Below, piece after piece: positions 22,656 to 33,780 of a stretch of 64,000 nucleotides of DNA. Within the stretch, counting starts at the first letter, position 1, and each line of letters opens with the position of its first letter. This DNA is from Ianthella basta (lineage: Eukaryota; Porifera; Demospongiae; Verongiida; Ianthellidae). Under the pieces are notes generated by a model. It saw nothing but the letters and a program-made list of their open reading frames with translations, did no database searches and had not been told where the DNA came from. The stretch spans positions 7,682,915-7,746,914 of the forward strand of contig OZ025870.1 in NCBI GenBank assembly GCA_964019415.1, written 5' to 3'. The translations under genes and the position numbers were made by a program.

Positions 22656-23776
22656 CTTGCGTGCTGTTGTGTGTGTGTGTGTGCCTGTGCTGTACACCCT
22701 TTGTGTATGTGTGTCCATAGTGCATGCCCACCTGCTGTGTGTGGTTCATTACCATCTGTAGTTTTTTGTTCTTTGGATGTAGGTTTGGCAGCTTCTCCCA
22801 GTGATCACCACAGAACGTTGCATTCCGATGCTGTGGGGATCATTTCATGCGATCTGGATGTTATCTGTTCCAAGAAATCCCCACAAGATGCCATCAAGAG
22901 CCTATTTTTCAATGCATACTCTGCTCTCATTCGAATTCTGAAGACTTGTTTTTGCTGTATCAAGGCTGTAGCATTAGATGCTGTTCATATGCAACAGGTG
23001 AATGCCACAGAAGATGAAGTGAAACAAGCACAGGACCTTCGTGCTCTCTTCCAATGCCTGGAGATAGACAAAAAGTGGAATTACCTCCACTTCTTAGATA
23101 ATGCTATCACAAACCTCCCACCTGAAGCATCTAAGGAGAGAGAGGCTGCTCAGGTGGTCTTGGGCCACTACAAATCTCATCTAAGGGCCTACATAAAAGC
23201 TACCTCTATCAAGGAGGGGAAGAGTGTGCTTGGGCATCCTCCACGTAAGCGAGGTAGAGAAGAAAGATTGGTTGTCACGGAGATTACGGTTGACAAGGAA
23301 ATGGAAGATTACACTTGCAAAGATTGCCTTGATCTATGGATACGTTTTCTAGTTGAGGCTCTGGATATTCCTGAAGACAACATTCAGTTCTGTAATGCCA
23401 GACACAGTAACAGTACCACACTTGTCTTCCTGGTGCCACAGACCTTTGCTGAAGAGATCAAAGAGAAGCTATCCAACCCTGCTGTAATATGGATCATTAA
23501 GCAGTTGGGCATCCTTCGAGTACATGTTGTAGGGATTTTCAACAATGACCTAAGAGAGGCGCTACCAGTTATACCAACTGACAGTGTACGTGAAGGACTG
23601 CAGTCTGGAGTGGACTTTGTGCTACTGACTAAGGTGTGGGTGTGTGCATGCACATATATATGTGTGAGTGAGCATGCACGTGTGTGTGTCTGTGCATGTG
23701 TGAATATCGTGTGTATTGTTGGCCAATTTTAAAACAGAATTCCACTTACTACAATTGCATCAAGCACTTGCCTTGA
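21377..23776 (+). CDS. Caspase-like cysteine protease with C-terminal death-fold and shared module
   Basis: Predicted cysteine endopeptidase (clan CD, C14-like) acting in the cytosol. Exons: 21377-21860, 22029-22274, 22357-22425, 22783-23633, 23738-23776. Phases agree and give 562 residues. Residues 1-160 are a p20-like domain with catalytic His87 (FFIGHGGDGD, codon 21635-21637) and Cys127 (IIFIDACRG, codon 21755-21757). The site reads DACRG where classical animal caspases have QACRG. Exon 2 resembles a small-subunit region (GIYSHTLMHELD). Exon 4 encodes a death-fold (KWNYLHFLDNAI) and then the module seen in the upstream gene (TLVFLVPQTFAEE). There is no N-terminal prodomain. The last exon adds 12 residues. 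Another frame through it would extend the protein, so the C terminus is less sure. Confidence 0.8.
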
Positions 23777-25420
23777 GGAGGAGGTTACATAATTCTTTGT
23801 CACCACATTCTGCTCCAAGGTGCAGAAATGCTACCGGCATAGGCTTATTTCACATGGAAAAGGTTGATCTTTCCCTAGTGACGCCAGAAATGTCTACAGC
23901 TTACTTCTGTGCTGCTCACTAGATTTGACCTAATCTAATGAATACAATCTAATGAAACAACCCAAATATGCCATTTTCAGAACAATTTGTGGCACCACCA
24001 TAAATAATGAAAACAACAGAAGTAATCAACGTGTGATTATGCGATTTTTCAAGTGTAGTATTGATTTGGTTGGATTGAGTACTTTTTGTTGTGGAGCTCA
24101 CACTGGAGCTATCTACGGTGTCAGGAGGTGCAGGTAGGCTGACACACATGGCTATCTTGACAGTATAATATGGCAACTAAGTTTTGGTTTGGAAACCTAC
24201 CACGCGGTGGCAAGATTTCCCTCGTATGGAAGTTACTACATACTGTATACATACAAATTTTTGCGGGGCATTATTTTGCAAATTTTGCGAATTCATGGAG
24301 GTTCGCAAAATTTAAATCGTGAAATTCTTACAATTTCCCAGGGCAATATGTACATACAGAAGGCCTTAAATGGGTAAGTGTGTAGCAAAGAAACGTTTCT
24401 TTCATGCGGAATGGCCAAGAAGACAGTCAAAGATTACTTTTAAGACCGTAGACCTCTTTACCAAGGACTTGCCAGCTCGAGTAGTCGACGCACCAGTAAT
24501 TTGATAGAATTTAATTTAATTACTAATGTAGACTAATATATGTACATAATAATAGAGTGTCCAATGTTTACATTGGAAGGGATGCTACTGAATGCTACTG
24601 AATACTGCTAATGAATGCTACTGAATGCTACTAATGTGCACACACCAGTAATTGTGCATACTATCGAACCACCGTGCCAAACAAACACGGAGCAAAGGCA
24701 GGGATATGGTGCGTGGAACATGTCCCACAGTCAGGCCATCTTTATGGACTGCCACCGTGTAAGGATCTTTGCCGTTCCGTTTTCCCGTTCATGCTGAAGA
24801 ATTCCTGCCGATGCAGACCAGACATCCTTATAAACGTTATACATGCGAACGCAACTACTTAGATGGAACGAAGACATCTGTAAACGGTCAGAAATGATCC
24901 TTAAAGCGGCAATAGAACGAACCAAAGCATGCAGCGATGCCTGAGCCACTCCAGATGGGGATATCTTCCATAGGAAGGGAGTCATTCACGAAATTTTCAG
25001 GGCTTCGCGAAATTAAAATCGTGAAAATTGTCAGGAAAGGGGCATTCGCGAAATGTACATTCCGCGAGAATTTGTATGTACACAGTATACAGCCCATTTC
25101 TCCTTGGTCACAGTCTAAATCACCAGAGACACATTACAGAACAGTTTGCTTGATAGTAAGTGAGGTGATTTTGACCTTAGAATTGTTTCAGTGGCTTTCA
25201 TTCTTGTTGTTAGGGGCACAAATTAATTTCCATTCAACTGCTTGTAGCACGCCTCTCGAAGTTTTCTTGGCATGGTGACTAACATGCAAAGATAGCACAG
25301 CCATTGTACAACATCGTACTTGAGCAACTGTTCTGCTGCCTTTTTCCTACCACCCGCTTTAAGAGCAAATAAGCTATATGCACATACGCCCAGGACTGCA
25401 CAGTACAACTTCCCGCTGAG
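23777..25420. other. Repeat-rich intergenic region with TTCGCGAA-type repeats
   Basis: Segments at about 24238-24380 and 25000-25100 share TACATACAAATT next to GCGG (inverted) and AAATCGTGAAA (direct), with repeated TTCGCGAA-like words. This looks like a foldback element of about 870 bp (24238-25100). A 10-bp GCTACTGAAT repeat is at 24590-24640. No convincing gene. Confidence 0.4.
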
Positions 25421-25530
25421 CTCAGATAATGCCATGGCAGTTCAGAATGCCTATGAAATCGTCCCAAAGGAGCAGTAGTCTGCATTCTGAATTAAGGCAT
25501 TCTGAAGTGCTATGACATTATCTGAGCTCA
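25419..25530. repeat. Inverted repeat (small MITE or hairpin)
   Basis: GAGCTCAGATAATGCCATGG with CAGTTCAGAATGCCT pairs with AGGCATTCTGAAGTG and CTATGACATTATCTGAGCTC. Confidence 0.75.
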
Positions 25531-25721
25531 CAGGAAATTGTACAAATTATTTTTAATTAACATACAGCAGCAGTGTCGCTGTATGTTATAATTATTTCAT
25601 ACAATTCGGCAGTTCTTTCGCCAATTAATCGATTAATCGTGATACCTCATAAGCAATAATCAGCAATTACTGTGATACCACTAATTTTGATAATTGCACA
25701 CCTCTAATATCCCTTCCCTAG

Positions 25722-25834
25722 AAATTGTATCTACCAAGTTAATTAAATACCCTTGCCCAACCCAGGAATGGTCCCCCTTATTGTGTTCACTGGTGGACCA
25801 AGAAGTGAAACCAAAGCAGGCTCAAGTAGCCAGG
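25722..25834 (+). other. Exon-like segment of unknown gene
   Basis: An open stretch flanked by a CCTTCCCTAG acceptor and a CAGGGTGAGT donor, reading QEWSPLLCSLVDQEVKPKQA. I do not recognise it. It could be part of a gene disrupted by the LINE at 27-31 kb. Confidence 0.25.
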
Positions 25835-26757
25835 GTGAGTTACTCAGTAATGCAACATTGTTGTAATGTCAGGTTTAAATTTATTGTAGTGACCTCCCAA
25901 ATGCCCAGACACTATAAATTTGCAGAACTGACTAGAAACAAAGAGGATGGAGCAGTGTCACTGCACATTTTGTAGACATGCTGCACCAGTGTGCCTTTTG
26001 AAGGAACTTCGCAATATTGTCAACAATTCCTATATACTTTGAAGAGGTCTGATCATGCATGCATTTATTAACAGTAGCCAAGGTTCACAAGAATTCCAGA
26101 TGTTTCTGCGGCTTTTAACAATTTCATTCAGTTAATAAGCTAATGAAAGACCAGACCTCTTGTGCATCATACACCTCTCTGTTTGCTCTGTAGCTCACTG
26201 TATTATTCAGTTGTAAATGTGTAAGCACATTTTTCTTTCCTGCCAGAGCCTAAAACAATACCATAACTGCCAGAGCTATAAACACATATGCCTAACAACC
26301 AGATCGGTACAGTATTGTGAGATATATTGTAATCCGTCCTACAAATATCGTGACTATTGTGATACGTATTTTATGTATTATGGAACACTATTGCTCGGCT
26401 TCTGTTGTGTCTTGTCATCATGTTCATGGCATCCAAATTGTTTGGAAAGCAGCTACTGATTTCATCAGTATTATTACCATTGTCCATTTAAGCTAATAAG
26501 CCAATGCATGTGTCATAGCTACGTATATACGTAACTTGTTATTTGCTAAAATTGGGATTGCCAAATGTCATACCCACCAATTTTCCTGTTGTATGTTATG
26601 CTATTGAAACGAAAAATTATCATCTTTTGGGGGTGCATAGTTCTATTTAGAACTGTGCCTGCTTCATGAATTGTGTAAAGTTTAATGTTTAGCTTTACTT
26701 TTATACCAGACTTTGTTAAGATGAAATGTGCATTGATTTTACATTTGTTCCACACAG

Positions 26758-26782
26758 GTCCATCCAAGTGAGATTTGTGCAG
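26758..26782 (+). other. Possible 25-bp microexon
   Basis: TTCCACACAG acceptor and GTGAGA donor around a 25-nt open segment (VHPSEICA). Phase fits the segment ending at 25834. Unsupported beyond the splice signals. Confidence 0.2.
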
Positions 26783-27054
26783 GTGAGATGCTTGTATGGG
26801 TTACGTGTGTGTATGGGGTAGGGGACGGGGATGGCTTATTTATTACTCCATAATACATAGGATTGTCATGTCTTTTGTAGCTGTTAATGACTGACTTCAC
26901 TATCTTGTACTGAAATGATAACAAATGTGCTCCCAACCCAGTGTTGACACCTGCTTTCGCTTTATTAGCCAGCAGTGGCTAGCTGCCGTGCAGCAACTGA
27001 AGGCCACACTATTGAAGCCAGTACACAGCTCCCTAACTTACTCTATGAGTGTGC

Positions 27055-27145
27055 AGGGGGGGGGGGGCTTGCTATAATCTCCCCCCCCCCCCCCCTTGAA
27101 AATTTGGCAAGCCATACTGTATGTAATCATAGAATTGCTCCCTCT
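27055..27145. repeat. Poly-G/poly-C palindrome and low-copy repeat
   Basis: A G11 run and a C13 run face each other at 27057-27092, followed by CTTGAAAATTTGGC. The same GAAAATTTGGC with following TTGCTCCC occurs at about 12805 and 13305-13345, so a dispersed repeat is present. Confidence 0.6.
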
Positions 27146-27371
27146 AACTGTAATTTGGGAAATAAATGCGCTGTTAAAATAATGTGAATCAGCCCAAGCT
27201 GAGTCACTGAACTATTAATGCTTGTTTAAATAATGTGGGAACCCATTCATACACACACGCATAGTCACAAGGTAATTGTTCAATTGATCAAGCTACTGTT
27301 CATCAATATCAGCAAAAGATTGGAAGCACTATCACTCTCAGCTTTGTCCACTACCTCACCTCACAACCCAC

Positions 27372-28472
27372 ATGTGTGAAAAAATGGCGGAAAGTCCGAA
27401 AGTCGTTGTTGTTGTCGCTCTGCTTGTTCTTGCTGCGCGGGTCGCCTCCTGTCTCCAGGATTTCAGATTAAGCCAAGTGCATCCTCATCCCTACAATCCT
27501 GTCTTGCTTGCCCCTGAACTCGAGGTATCGTTGTCAGTAGCTCTCGCGCTCTCTTCCAGTACTCAGTCTTTGCCGCGGCGGGTGGATATTCGCTGCTCTC
27601 CTGAGCGTAGGAGGTGCTCCCTTCCAGCGAACTTACCTGGCAGTCCCTGGTTCCTCTTGCTAGTGCTGTGCGGCGATGTTGAGACAAATCCCGGTCCTGT
27701 TTGTGGATGCCAGCATCCCTCTAGGAGGTGTGACAAAGTACCATCCTTCACATTTACTCATCTGAATGTTCGCAGCCTCTTTCGGCACCTCGACCAAGTT
27801 ACTGAGTTTGCCGAAACTGCCTCCCCTGACATCTTAGCCTTGTCCGAAACCTGGTTAGACTCCAGTGTTGATGACTCCATGCTGTCCATTCCAGGGTTCA
27901 CTATCCACAGAGCCGATCGACATCGTCATGGTGGTGGTGTCTGCATTTATGTACGCAACTCTCTTACTTGCAGGAAGGTCTCCATCGGCAACAACTCCTC
28001 AACATCTTCAGTTGAGTCAATCTGGCTTGAGGTTCACTCCCGTTCAGTTCCATCTAAGATTCTAGTTGGTTGCATTTACCGTCCTCCCAGCCTTGGTGTG
28101 AACAGTGTTCAGTTCCTCCTAGATATGATCGATCATGCTCTCACTCTGCGGGACCATGTTGTAGTCTGTGGAGATCTGAACATCAACCTTCTGGACTCAG
28201 ACCTTCCTCAATCTATCCTCTTATCTGAATTCATCAAATCTCGTAACCTGCTTCAGCCCATTGCTTCACCCACTAGGATTACCTGCAATAGCACCACCCT
28301 CCTTGATATCTTCCTTGTTTCATCTGAAAGAATTGTCAGATCTTCACATGTTGTCGACATTGGTATCAGTGACTCTGCCATCAGTCTAGGCCTTTGTTGG
28401 AGCAAGTCCAAACCAAGATCAAGTACGGTACTACGCAGATCCTTCAAGAGATTCGACCCAGACAAGTTTTAG
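27372..28472 (+). CDS. LINE ORF, N-terminal part: 2A-like motif and AP endonuclease
   Basis: The first 110 residues are a hydrophobic leader (VVVVVALLVLAARV) and a basic region ending in a 2A-like ribosome-skipping motif, CGDVETNPGP (about residues 99-108). An APE-type endonuclease follows: THLNVRSL, LALSETWLD, GCIYRPP, VCGDLNINLL, SPTRIT with TTLLDIF. The usual final SDH is SDS here (ISDSAIS), so the catalytic His appears to be lost. The frame ends at TAG 28470-28472. A one-base shift inside GTTTTAG would continue into the downstream frame. Confidence 0.88.
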   Translation: MCEKMAESPKVVVVVALLVLAARVASCLQDFRLSQVHPHPYNPVLLAPELEVSLSVALALSSSTQSLPRRVDIRCSPERRRCSLPANLPGSPWFLLLVLCGDVETNPGPVCGCQHPSRRCDKVPSFTFTHLNVRSLFRHLDQVTEFAETASPDILALSETWLDSSVDDSMLSIPGFTIHRADRHRHGGGVCIYVRNSLTCRKVSIGNNSSTSSVESIWLEVHSRSVPSKILVGCIYRPPSLGVNSVQFLLDMIDHALTLRDHVVVCGDLNINLLDSDLPQSILLSEFIKSRNLLQPIASPTRITCNSTTLLDIFLVSSERIVRSSHVVDIGISDSAISLGLCWSKSKPRSSTVLRRSFKRFDPDKF

Positions 28473-28503
28473 GGCAGATCTTTCCAAGGCTCCCTGGTCA
28501 GTT

Positions 28504-30546
28504 ATGGACACCTTTGACTGTGTGGACGACAAAACTGACTTCTTCAATCAACTATTCATTCAAGTTCTCGATGATCATGCCCCATTGCGTAGGATTAGGG
28601 TGAAGAAGAATGGTTGCCCTTGGGTAACCAAGGACATCCGAGATCAGATGGACACCAGGGTCAAGCTGCTTCGTCGTTTTAGAGTCACCAGATGCATTGA
28701 AGACTGGGAAGCCTATAGAAAGCAGTGTAACAGGGTTACAGCCCTGCTACGTGTGTCAAAGAAAGAACACTTTTCCAGCCTAATCACCAACAAAGCCCGG
28801 CCAGCTACCATGTGGAGGGCCCTCAAATCTGTGCTACCACACAGCGTGTCCAGCTGGTCGTCTTTCAATGTTGATGCCAAGACTCTAGCTACTATGTTCA
28901 ATGATCACTTCATCTCGGTGTCATCTTCAGCTCCCAATTCCATTCCACCTGAGCTGCATTGTGCAAATCCAACCCGCACATGTCAACTTCCACCCTTGAG
29001 TCTTCAACCCATCCAACCTGAAGAGTGTGAAATCAAATTATCAAAGCTCCAACCTCGTAAGAGCACTGGCCTTGATGGCATACCTGCTTCCATGTTAAAG
29101 ATTGCAAGTCCTGTCATTGCCCTTCCTGTTTGTTCCATTATCAATACTTCAATATCCACATGTTCACTCCCATCTATCTGGAAAAAGGCCCTGGTGAAGC
29201 CCTTGCACAAAGGTGGCTCAAGAGATGCACTCTCCAACTACAGGCCTATCTCCCTTCTCCCTGTGACCAGTAAAGTCCTGGAGTCAGTGATCAGGGACCA
29301 GGTGATGTCTCATCTTCTGGACCACAACCTTCTGTCCCCATGGCAGTCAGGATTTCGTCCAGGCCACTCCACAACAACCACGCTATTGCATGTTACCAGT
29401 GAATGGTATTCTGCTCTTGACCAAGGCTTCATTGTTGGTGCTGTCTTTCTAGATATTGCGAAAGCCTTTGACACAGTCAACCATACTTTGCTCCTCTCTC
29501 GTCTTGCCGACCTTGGATCTGACCATGCTACCTGTGAGTGGTTCAGTTGCTACCTTAGAGATCGTCACCAGTGCACTGCTATTGATGGCAATTTCTCTGA
29601 CAAAGCTGTAGTCCCATCTGGAGTCCCGCAGGGCTCTGTTCTTGGACCCCTCCTCTTCACACTGTTTGTGAACAGTCTGCCAAGCCACCTTGAAGGGGTG
29701 TCAACAGTCATGTTTGCAGATGACACCACACTGTATGTCATTGGCAAATCTGCAGCTGACATTTCAGCCATGCTGTCGTATGCCTTAGACTCAGCACACA
29801 AATGGCTTCTGGAAAGCGGATTGCGACTGAATGCGGCAAAGACAAAGTGTATGCTCATCCACTCTTCTCGTCGGAGATCCCTGTCACCCCTTGATGTTCA
29901 ACTTAATGGTACCCACATTCAGCAGGTACAGAACTACAAATACCTTGGTGTGGTAATCAGTGACACTCTCTCATGGAGTCAGCATATTGACCTTGTCCGA
30001 AGCAAAGCTGCCAAGGGGATTGGCCTCCTCCGCCGACTGTCTTGGTTCTTACCTAGGCAAGCCCTCTGCACCATGTACAATGCTTACATACTCCCTCACC
30101 TCACCTATGCAGATGCAGTCTGGGGCACTTGCACACAAGGGCAAAGCAGAAGTCTGGAACATCTCCAGAATTATGCTGCCTGTATCATCCTCCGCAGACG
30201 TGTGGGTGCCTCAGCTACTGACATGCGGCGGGAGCTGAACTGGCCCACACTGACTTCCAGAAGGGCAGCGAGTGAAGCTGTGGCAGCCTACCAAAGTGTC
30301 TCTGGTCGTGGCCCAGCCTATCTGTCTGCATTATTCCAGCAATGTGCAAGAACCCATCAACATGCCACCAGGTCCGCCTCCTGCAGAGGCATCCGTGTCC
30401 CTCAAGTGAGGACTGAACTTGGGAAGAAGGCGTTTGCCTTCAGAGGAGTGCTAAGGTGGAATGGACTTCCACTGAGTATCAGAACTAGCAAGAGTAACGA
30501 CATCTCAAGCTCCATCAAATCTCACTTGCTGACTTACTCCATTTAA
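28504..30546 (+). CDS. LINE ORF, C-terminal part: reverse transcriptase
   Basis: The open frame holds the full set of RT blocks in order: NYRPISLLPVTSKVLE, GFRPGHSTTTTLL, FLDIAKAFDTVNH, PSGVPQGSVLGPLLF, and the catalytic FADDTTLY. Thumb-region motifs follow (YKYLGVVIS, ILPHLTYADAVWG). Translation really starts upstream: sense coding runs back in this frame from the ATG to the frameshift near 28467, so this is the second half of one broken ORF and not a separate gene. Confidence 0.92.
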   Translation: MDTFDCVDDKTDFFNQLFIQVLDDHAPLRRIRVKKNGCPWVTKDIRDQMDTRVKLLRRFRVTRCIEDWEAYRKQCNRVTALLRVSKKEHFSSLITNKARPATMWRALKSVLPHSVSSWSSFNVDAKTLATMFNDHFISVSSSAPNSIPPELHCANPTRTCQLPPLSLQPIQPEECEIKLSKLQPRKSTGLDGIPASMLKIASPVIALPVCSIINTSISTCSLPSIWKKALVKPLHKGGSRDALSNYRPISLLPVTSKVLESVIRDQVMSHLLDHNLLSPWQSGFRPGHSTTTTLLHVTSEWYSALDQGFIVGAVFLDIAKAFDTVNHTLLLSRLADLGSDHATCEWFSCYLRDRHQCTAIDGNFSDKAVVPSGVPQGSVLGPLLFTLFVNSLPSHLEGVSTVMFADDTTLYVIGKSAADISAMLSYALDSAHKWLLESGLRLNAAKTKCMLIHSSRRRSLSPLDVQLNGTHIQQVQNYKYLGVVISDTLSWSQHIDLVRSKAAKGIGLLRRLSWFLPRQALCTMYNAYILPHLTYADAVWGTCTQGQSRSLEHLQNYAACIILRRRVGASATDMRRELNWPTLTSRRAASEAVAAYQSVSGRGPAYLSALFQQCARTHQHATRSASCRGIRVPQVRTELGKKAFAFRGVLRWNGLPLSIRTSKSNDISSSIKSHLLTYSI

Positions 30547-30859
30547 CTCCACCTGACATTCACATATATATGCATGTACTCTGCTGTATCACATTACTTG
30601 TGTATGCCTGCATGACAATTCTTCACTCTTTATTTTAAATGCTTAAATTTAATTCTATTGTTATTAATGCATGGCCTTTTTATTCTTTATATTCATTTAT
30701 TCCCCCTCACCCCATCCCACCCCTCTTTATTTATTCTACTGTGCTTGTGTCTGTACTGTTCTGGGTGCCTTGTAAAGTAGCCTCATGGCTAAAGGCTTCC
30801 CCAGGTGAAATAAGATATCCATACCATACCACACCACAGGTTCCTGTGTTCAGTGTGTG

Positions 30860-31430
30860 TGTGAGTGTGTGTGTGTGTGTGTGCGCACACGTGTGTTTAT
30901 TTGTGTGTCTTAGTAGACTCGTCTCAGAGTGCCGCCATTTTGAAATGCCCGTCGCTTGGTCTTCATGATATTTGGAGCTATATCTCACTGGAGAGTATTT
31001 CAATAGGCTTCTTACTAGCATTACCGTGCAAACACATACCTATGTCCTAATTTTGTTTGATAACAGATAAAAGACGAATTGCGAACAAAGATGATTGCGA
31101 GCCTTGTAAAGCGTAGGACCCTCGAGCGCTGCCATCTTGAATTGCCCGAAATACGAGTGGAAAATAAACATTTTATTAATAATGCGGAAGCCTTTCCACT
31201 CACATTTATGGCATTAATAAGACAGTCACATTAATTTCCCAAAATTACGGTAATTCCTGGAACCGTATTTTCACCCCTCTTGCAGAGTTTTAGTACTGAG
31301 ACTAATTAATTATTCATGATTATTGAGCTGTACAATTTTGTTACTGTATGAACTAAATTGCACCTTTTTTACAATGCATACATTGCACTATAGTGGAAGT
31401 CTAAATCAGTGAGTTTAATGCTGGTACTGA
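30860..31430. other. Spacer with two YY1-like motifs
   Basis: GTGCCGCCATTTTGAAATGC at about 30929 and CGCTGCCATCTTGAATTGCC at about 31125 are imperfect repeats with a CCATNTTGAA core. A foldback AGTGGAAA/TTTCCACT lies at 31156-31202. No gene seen. Confidence 0.4.
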
Positions 31431-31715
31431 TTAGCTGACTGAGTCTGTATTGCCCTCAGAGTCCAATACTGGCTCAGCTACAGGGAGTGCTGGACCACGC
31501 CAACCATTCCAGTCTTCAAGCATGATCATCTCACAACTGTCAGATTCAGGGGCTTTCACGATTTCGGAAGGTGCACTCGATGATTGTCCTGGTTCCTCGG
31601 TTGATACTCTTTTCTCAACACTAGGCCCATCTTTGAGTGCTTTTGCAAGCATCCCACCAGAGTGACACAGCTTGATCTGCAGCTGGCAAGGGACAACCCT
31701 CTGTTTTGATGTCAA
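31431..31715 (-). other. Open minus-strand segment, possibly part of an old retroelement
   Basis: A 94-codon open stretch rich in Ser, Glu and Pro, just 3' (on the minus strand) of the LINE remnant at 32150-32830. I recognise no domain. Confidence 0.2.
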
Positions 31716-32149
31716 GGAGGTCTGACAGGGTACTGAACTTGAGATTGGTTCTTCTGTTTATATAGATGATCTTCAGAGAACATTCTCTTTACGTGTCAAT
31801 TGGAGAATGGTAGACTGAAGAGCAGCTCACAAAGGAGACGAATGATAGGCCACTTGCTTGCATCTGGAGCTGTTTATACAAGACCTTCTGGTAACTTTCT
31901 CTGCTAATGCTGAAGTAGTTTCTGGCTTATGGAGCAATATTCTCTGTTCTGTCTCATCATTATGTTGGCCAGGTTACCACCTTTAGCCTTCAGTGGCCCC
32001 TGAAGTGAGAAATGATATATGCACCAGCACTCTTAAGCTTACCTCAAGCAGGTGTACGCTATTATTTATTTTTTCTTCATTTATTCATCATCTTAATTAG
32101 CAATGTCCCCGATCAGGGTTACCTGCAGCATCATTCAGTTCGTGGATCA

Positions 32150-32830
32150 TGCAAGGTTCAGTATCACCTACTGAAGTGAACTAACTATACCGAAATATCG
32201 CCCACCCCTATTGAAAAAATCAATACCGCCCACCTTTACTTCCCAGTTGCATTGCAGTTGACTGAGATCTGCCTTAGAGTACTCCTCAGCACTGATGGAC
32301 TGGACCTCCTTTTTCAGTAGGTGGTCAGGCACCGATGACCAAAGGGTTTCAGAGCCGTGCACAAGGAGTCGTTGCTGAGATTCCATGACTTTGCATTGTA
32401 GAGAAGCACATTGACTGCACTGTTAGAGCTAATGGCATATGTGAGGTGCAGAGAACCGATCATTTCGTGCAGTTTTGGCTTATGGATGTGATATTTACCC
32501 TTCGCAATCAATTGTACACCAAGATAGACATTGGCGATGTTCCTTTGACCTCTGAGCTGTCCTTGATGTATAATTGGTCATTGTGGTTTTTCTCAATGCG
32601 CTTGTCCCTTCACACTACTATGTCCACTTGTGTACCCTTTCTGCTGCGGATTGGCCCCTCCCTTCCCGTACACCACCTGGCTTTGTAGATTCTCAGACAC
32701 TGTTGTGTGTCAAAGCTCTGGTCACATACCTCACACCCTGTGTCTAAGTTGGAGTGCTTCAACATCCACTTCTATGGTTTGACTGATCTGGGACTTCTGA
32801 CTTGTCACTTGAAGAAGCTTGGATTTGGAG
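32150..32830 (-). mobile_element. Degenerate non-LTR retrotransposon fragment
   Basis: Minus-strand frames, broken several times, show a zinc-finger-like stretch (GCEVCDQSFDTQQC), RT-thumb-like residues (VNVLLYNAKSWNL, matching the usual VLLYGSETW) and FGHRCLTTY, resembling the HRCLR block after RT in several LINEs. Old and inactive. Confidence 0.45.
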
Positions 32831-33084
32831 GCAGATAGTTGTAATCATGCGTCAGGACTTCTTGTAGCGAGTACAGCATTTATTGCATCATATCAAGGCA
32901 CTTAATTCATTTCTTCATTCTGGTGTTATTTGCACAATCGTGTGACTACTAGAACTGATAGATCAATAGTATACGCAAATGCTACACCCAAAAGGGGCAA
33001 TGCATGCAAGCAAGACACATGATCACACAGTTACGCTTTACCTGTGCCGAAGAATTAGAGGTTCCCTCTCTAAGTGATAGAAGA

Positions 33085-33260
33085 GAGGGTGAATAGTCAC
33101 TGCTAGGTAACTCGATGGCTTAAACTCTGCAATAGAGAGTAGGTCCCGGGTTAGATTCCTGGGCTGTTTACCTAGTTTTTCTTTTTCTATCTTCTCCTTG
33201 TGAGCTGTCACTAGAGAACACCCCCTTATGGTGCCTCCATTTCTTATGACGTTGTAGGTT
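33085..33260 (+). mobile_element. tRNA-derived SINE
   Basis: A polymerase III promoter-like pair: TAACTCGATGG (A-box-like, about 33108) and GGTTAGATTCC (B box, about 33150) spaced about 30 bp apart, inside a degenerate tRNA-like segment ending TCCCGGGTTAGATTCCTGGG. A T-rich body follows. Not a functional tRNA: no intact cloverleaf. Confidence 0.55.
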
Positions 33261-33507
33261 GATTTTTAAACATTGTGCTTGTGGGCACATGATAGAAAGG
33301 CAGACAGATTTGTTCCAGTGTTGGTGTGAGCCTAAGACAACTGAGTGGCTAAATACTGGTAGTGGAGATGAGACCAGTAAGGGGGGAAAACCAGAATTTC
33401 TGTTTTCCCTAGCATTCTATTTAGAACCTGGATAGTACTTAAAGCAAGTCTCAAAAAAGCATGAAACACATGTAAATTTCAGAATTTCCCAGGGATAGAT
33501 ACCCTAG

Positions 33508-33530
33508 CCCCCCCCCCCCCCCCCCCACCC
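33508..33530. repeat. Poly-C tract
   Basis: About 20 C residues with one interruption. Confidence 0.95.
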
Positions 33531-33780
33531 CCACAGGTCTGCCCTAACATTGCATACATCTTCCTACACTTATATGCAACTTCCACACAGGACATCTACC
33601 TGCCCAGTGTGGGAGTTTAAATTGTAAGCATCTGATGATGGCATGTCTCACAAACAGAGCCAATTAATGTCAATAACACAGTGTTTCCAACCCCAAGCTG
33701 GCTTGCTCCTGTCTTAGCTGTTGCAAGTGTTGCTGAACTTAATCCATGTATTATGCAATGTTGCCCTGTTTTCTCCTGTA

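Larger units (their letters stand above)
27365..30838 (+). mobile_element. L2/CR1-type LINE, nearly full length
   Basis: A single ORF (endonuclease then reverse transcriptase), interrupted by one frameshift near 28467, followed by a 290-bp 3' end. The end reads GCTAAAGGCTTCCCCAGGTG and then CCATACCATACCACACCAC, a short-repeat tail typical of L2/CR1 elements, which have no poly-A. High frame integrity suggests a recent insertion. The 5' boundary is not exact. Confidence 0.9.

Noticed and set aside
24189-24377. Small open frames in the 24-25 kb region
   Set aside because: They lie in TTCGCGAA-type repeat sequence with no domain or splice support.
33085-33200. Functional tRNA gene
   Set aside because: A- and B-box-like sequences are present, but the cloverleaf stems and the anticodon arm do not form. 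A SINE head fits better.
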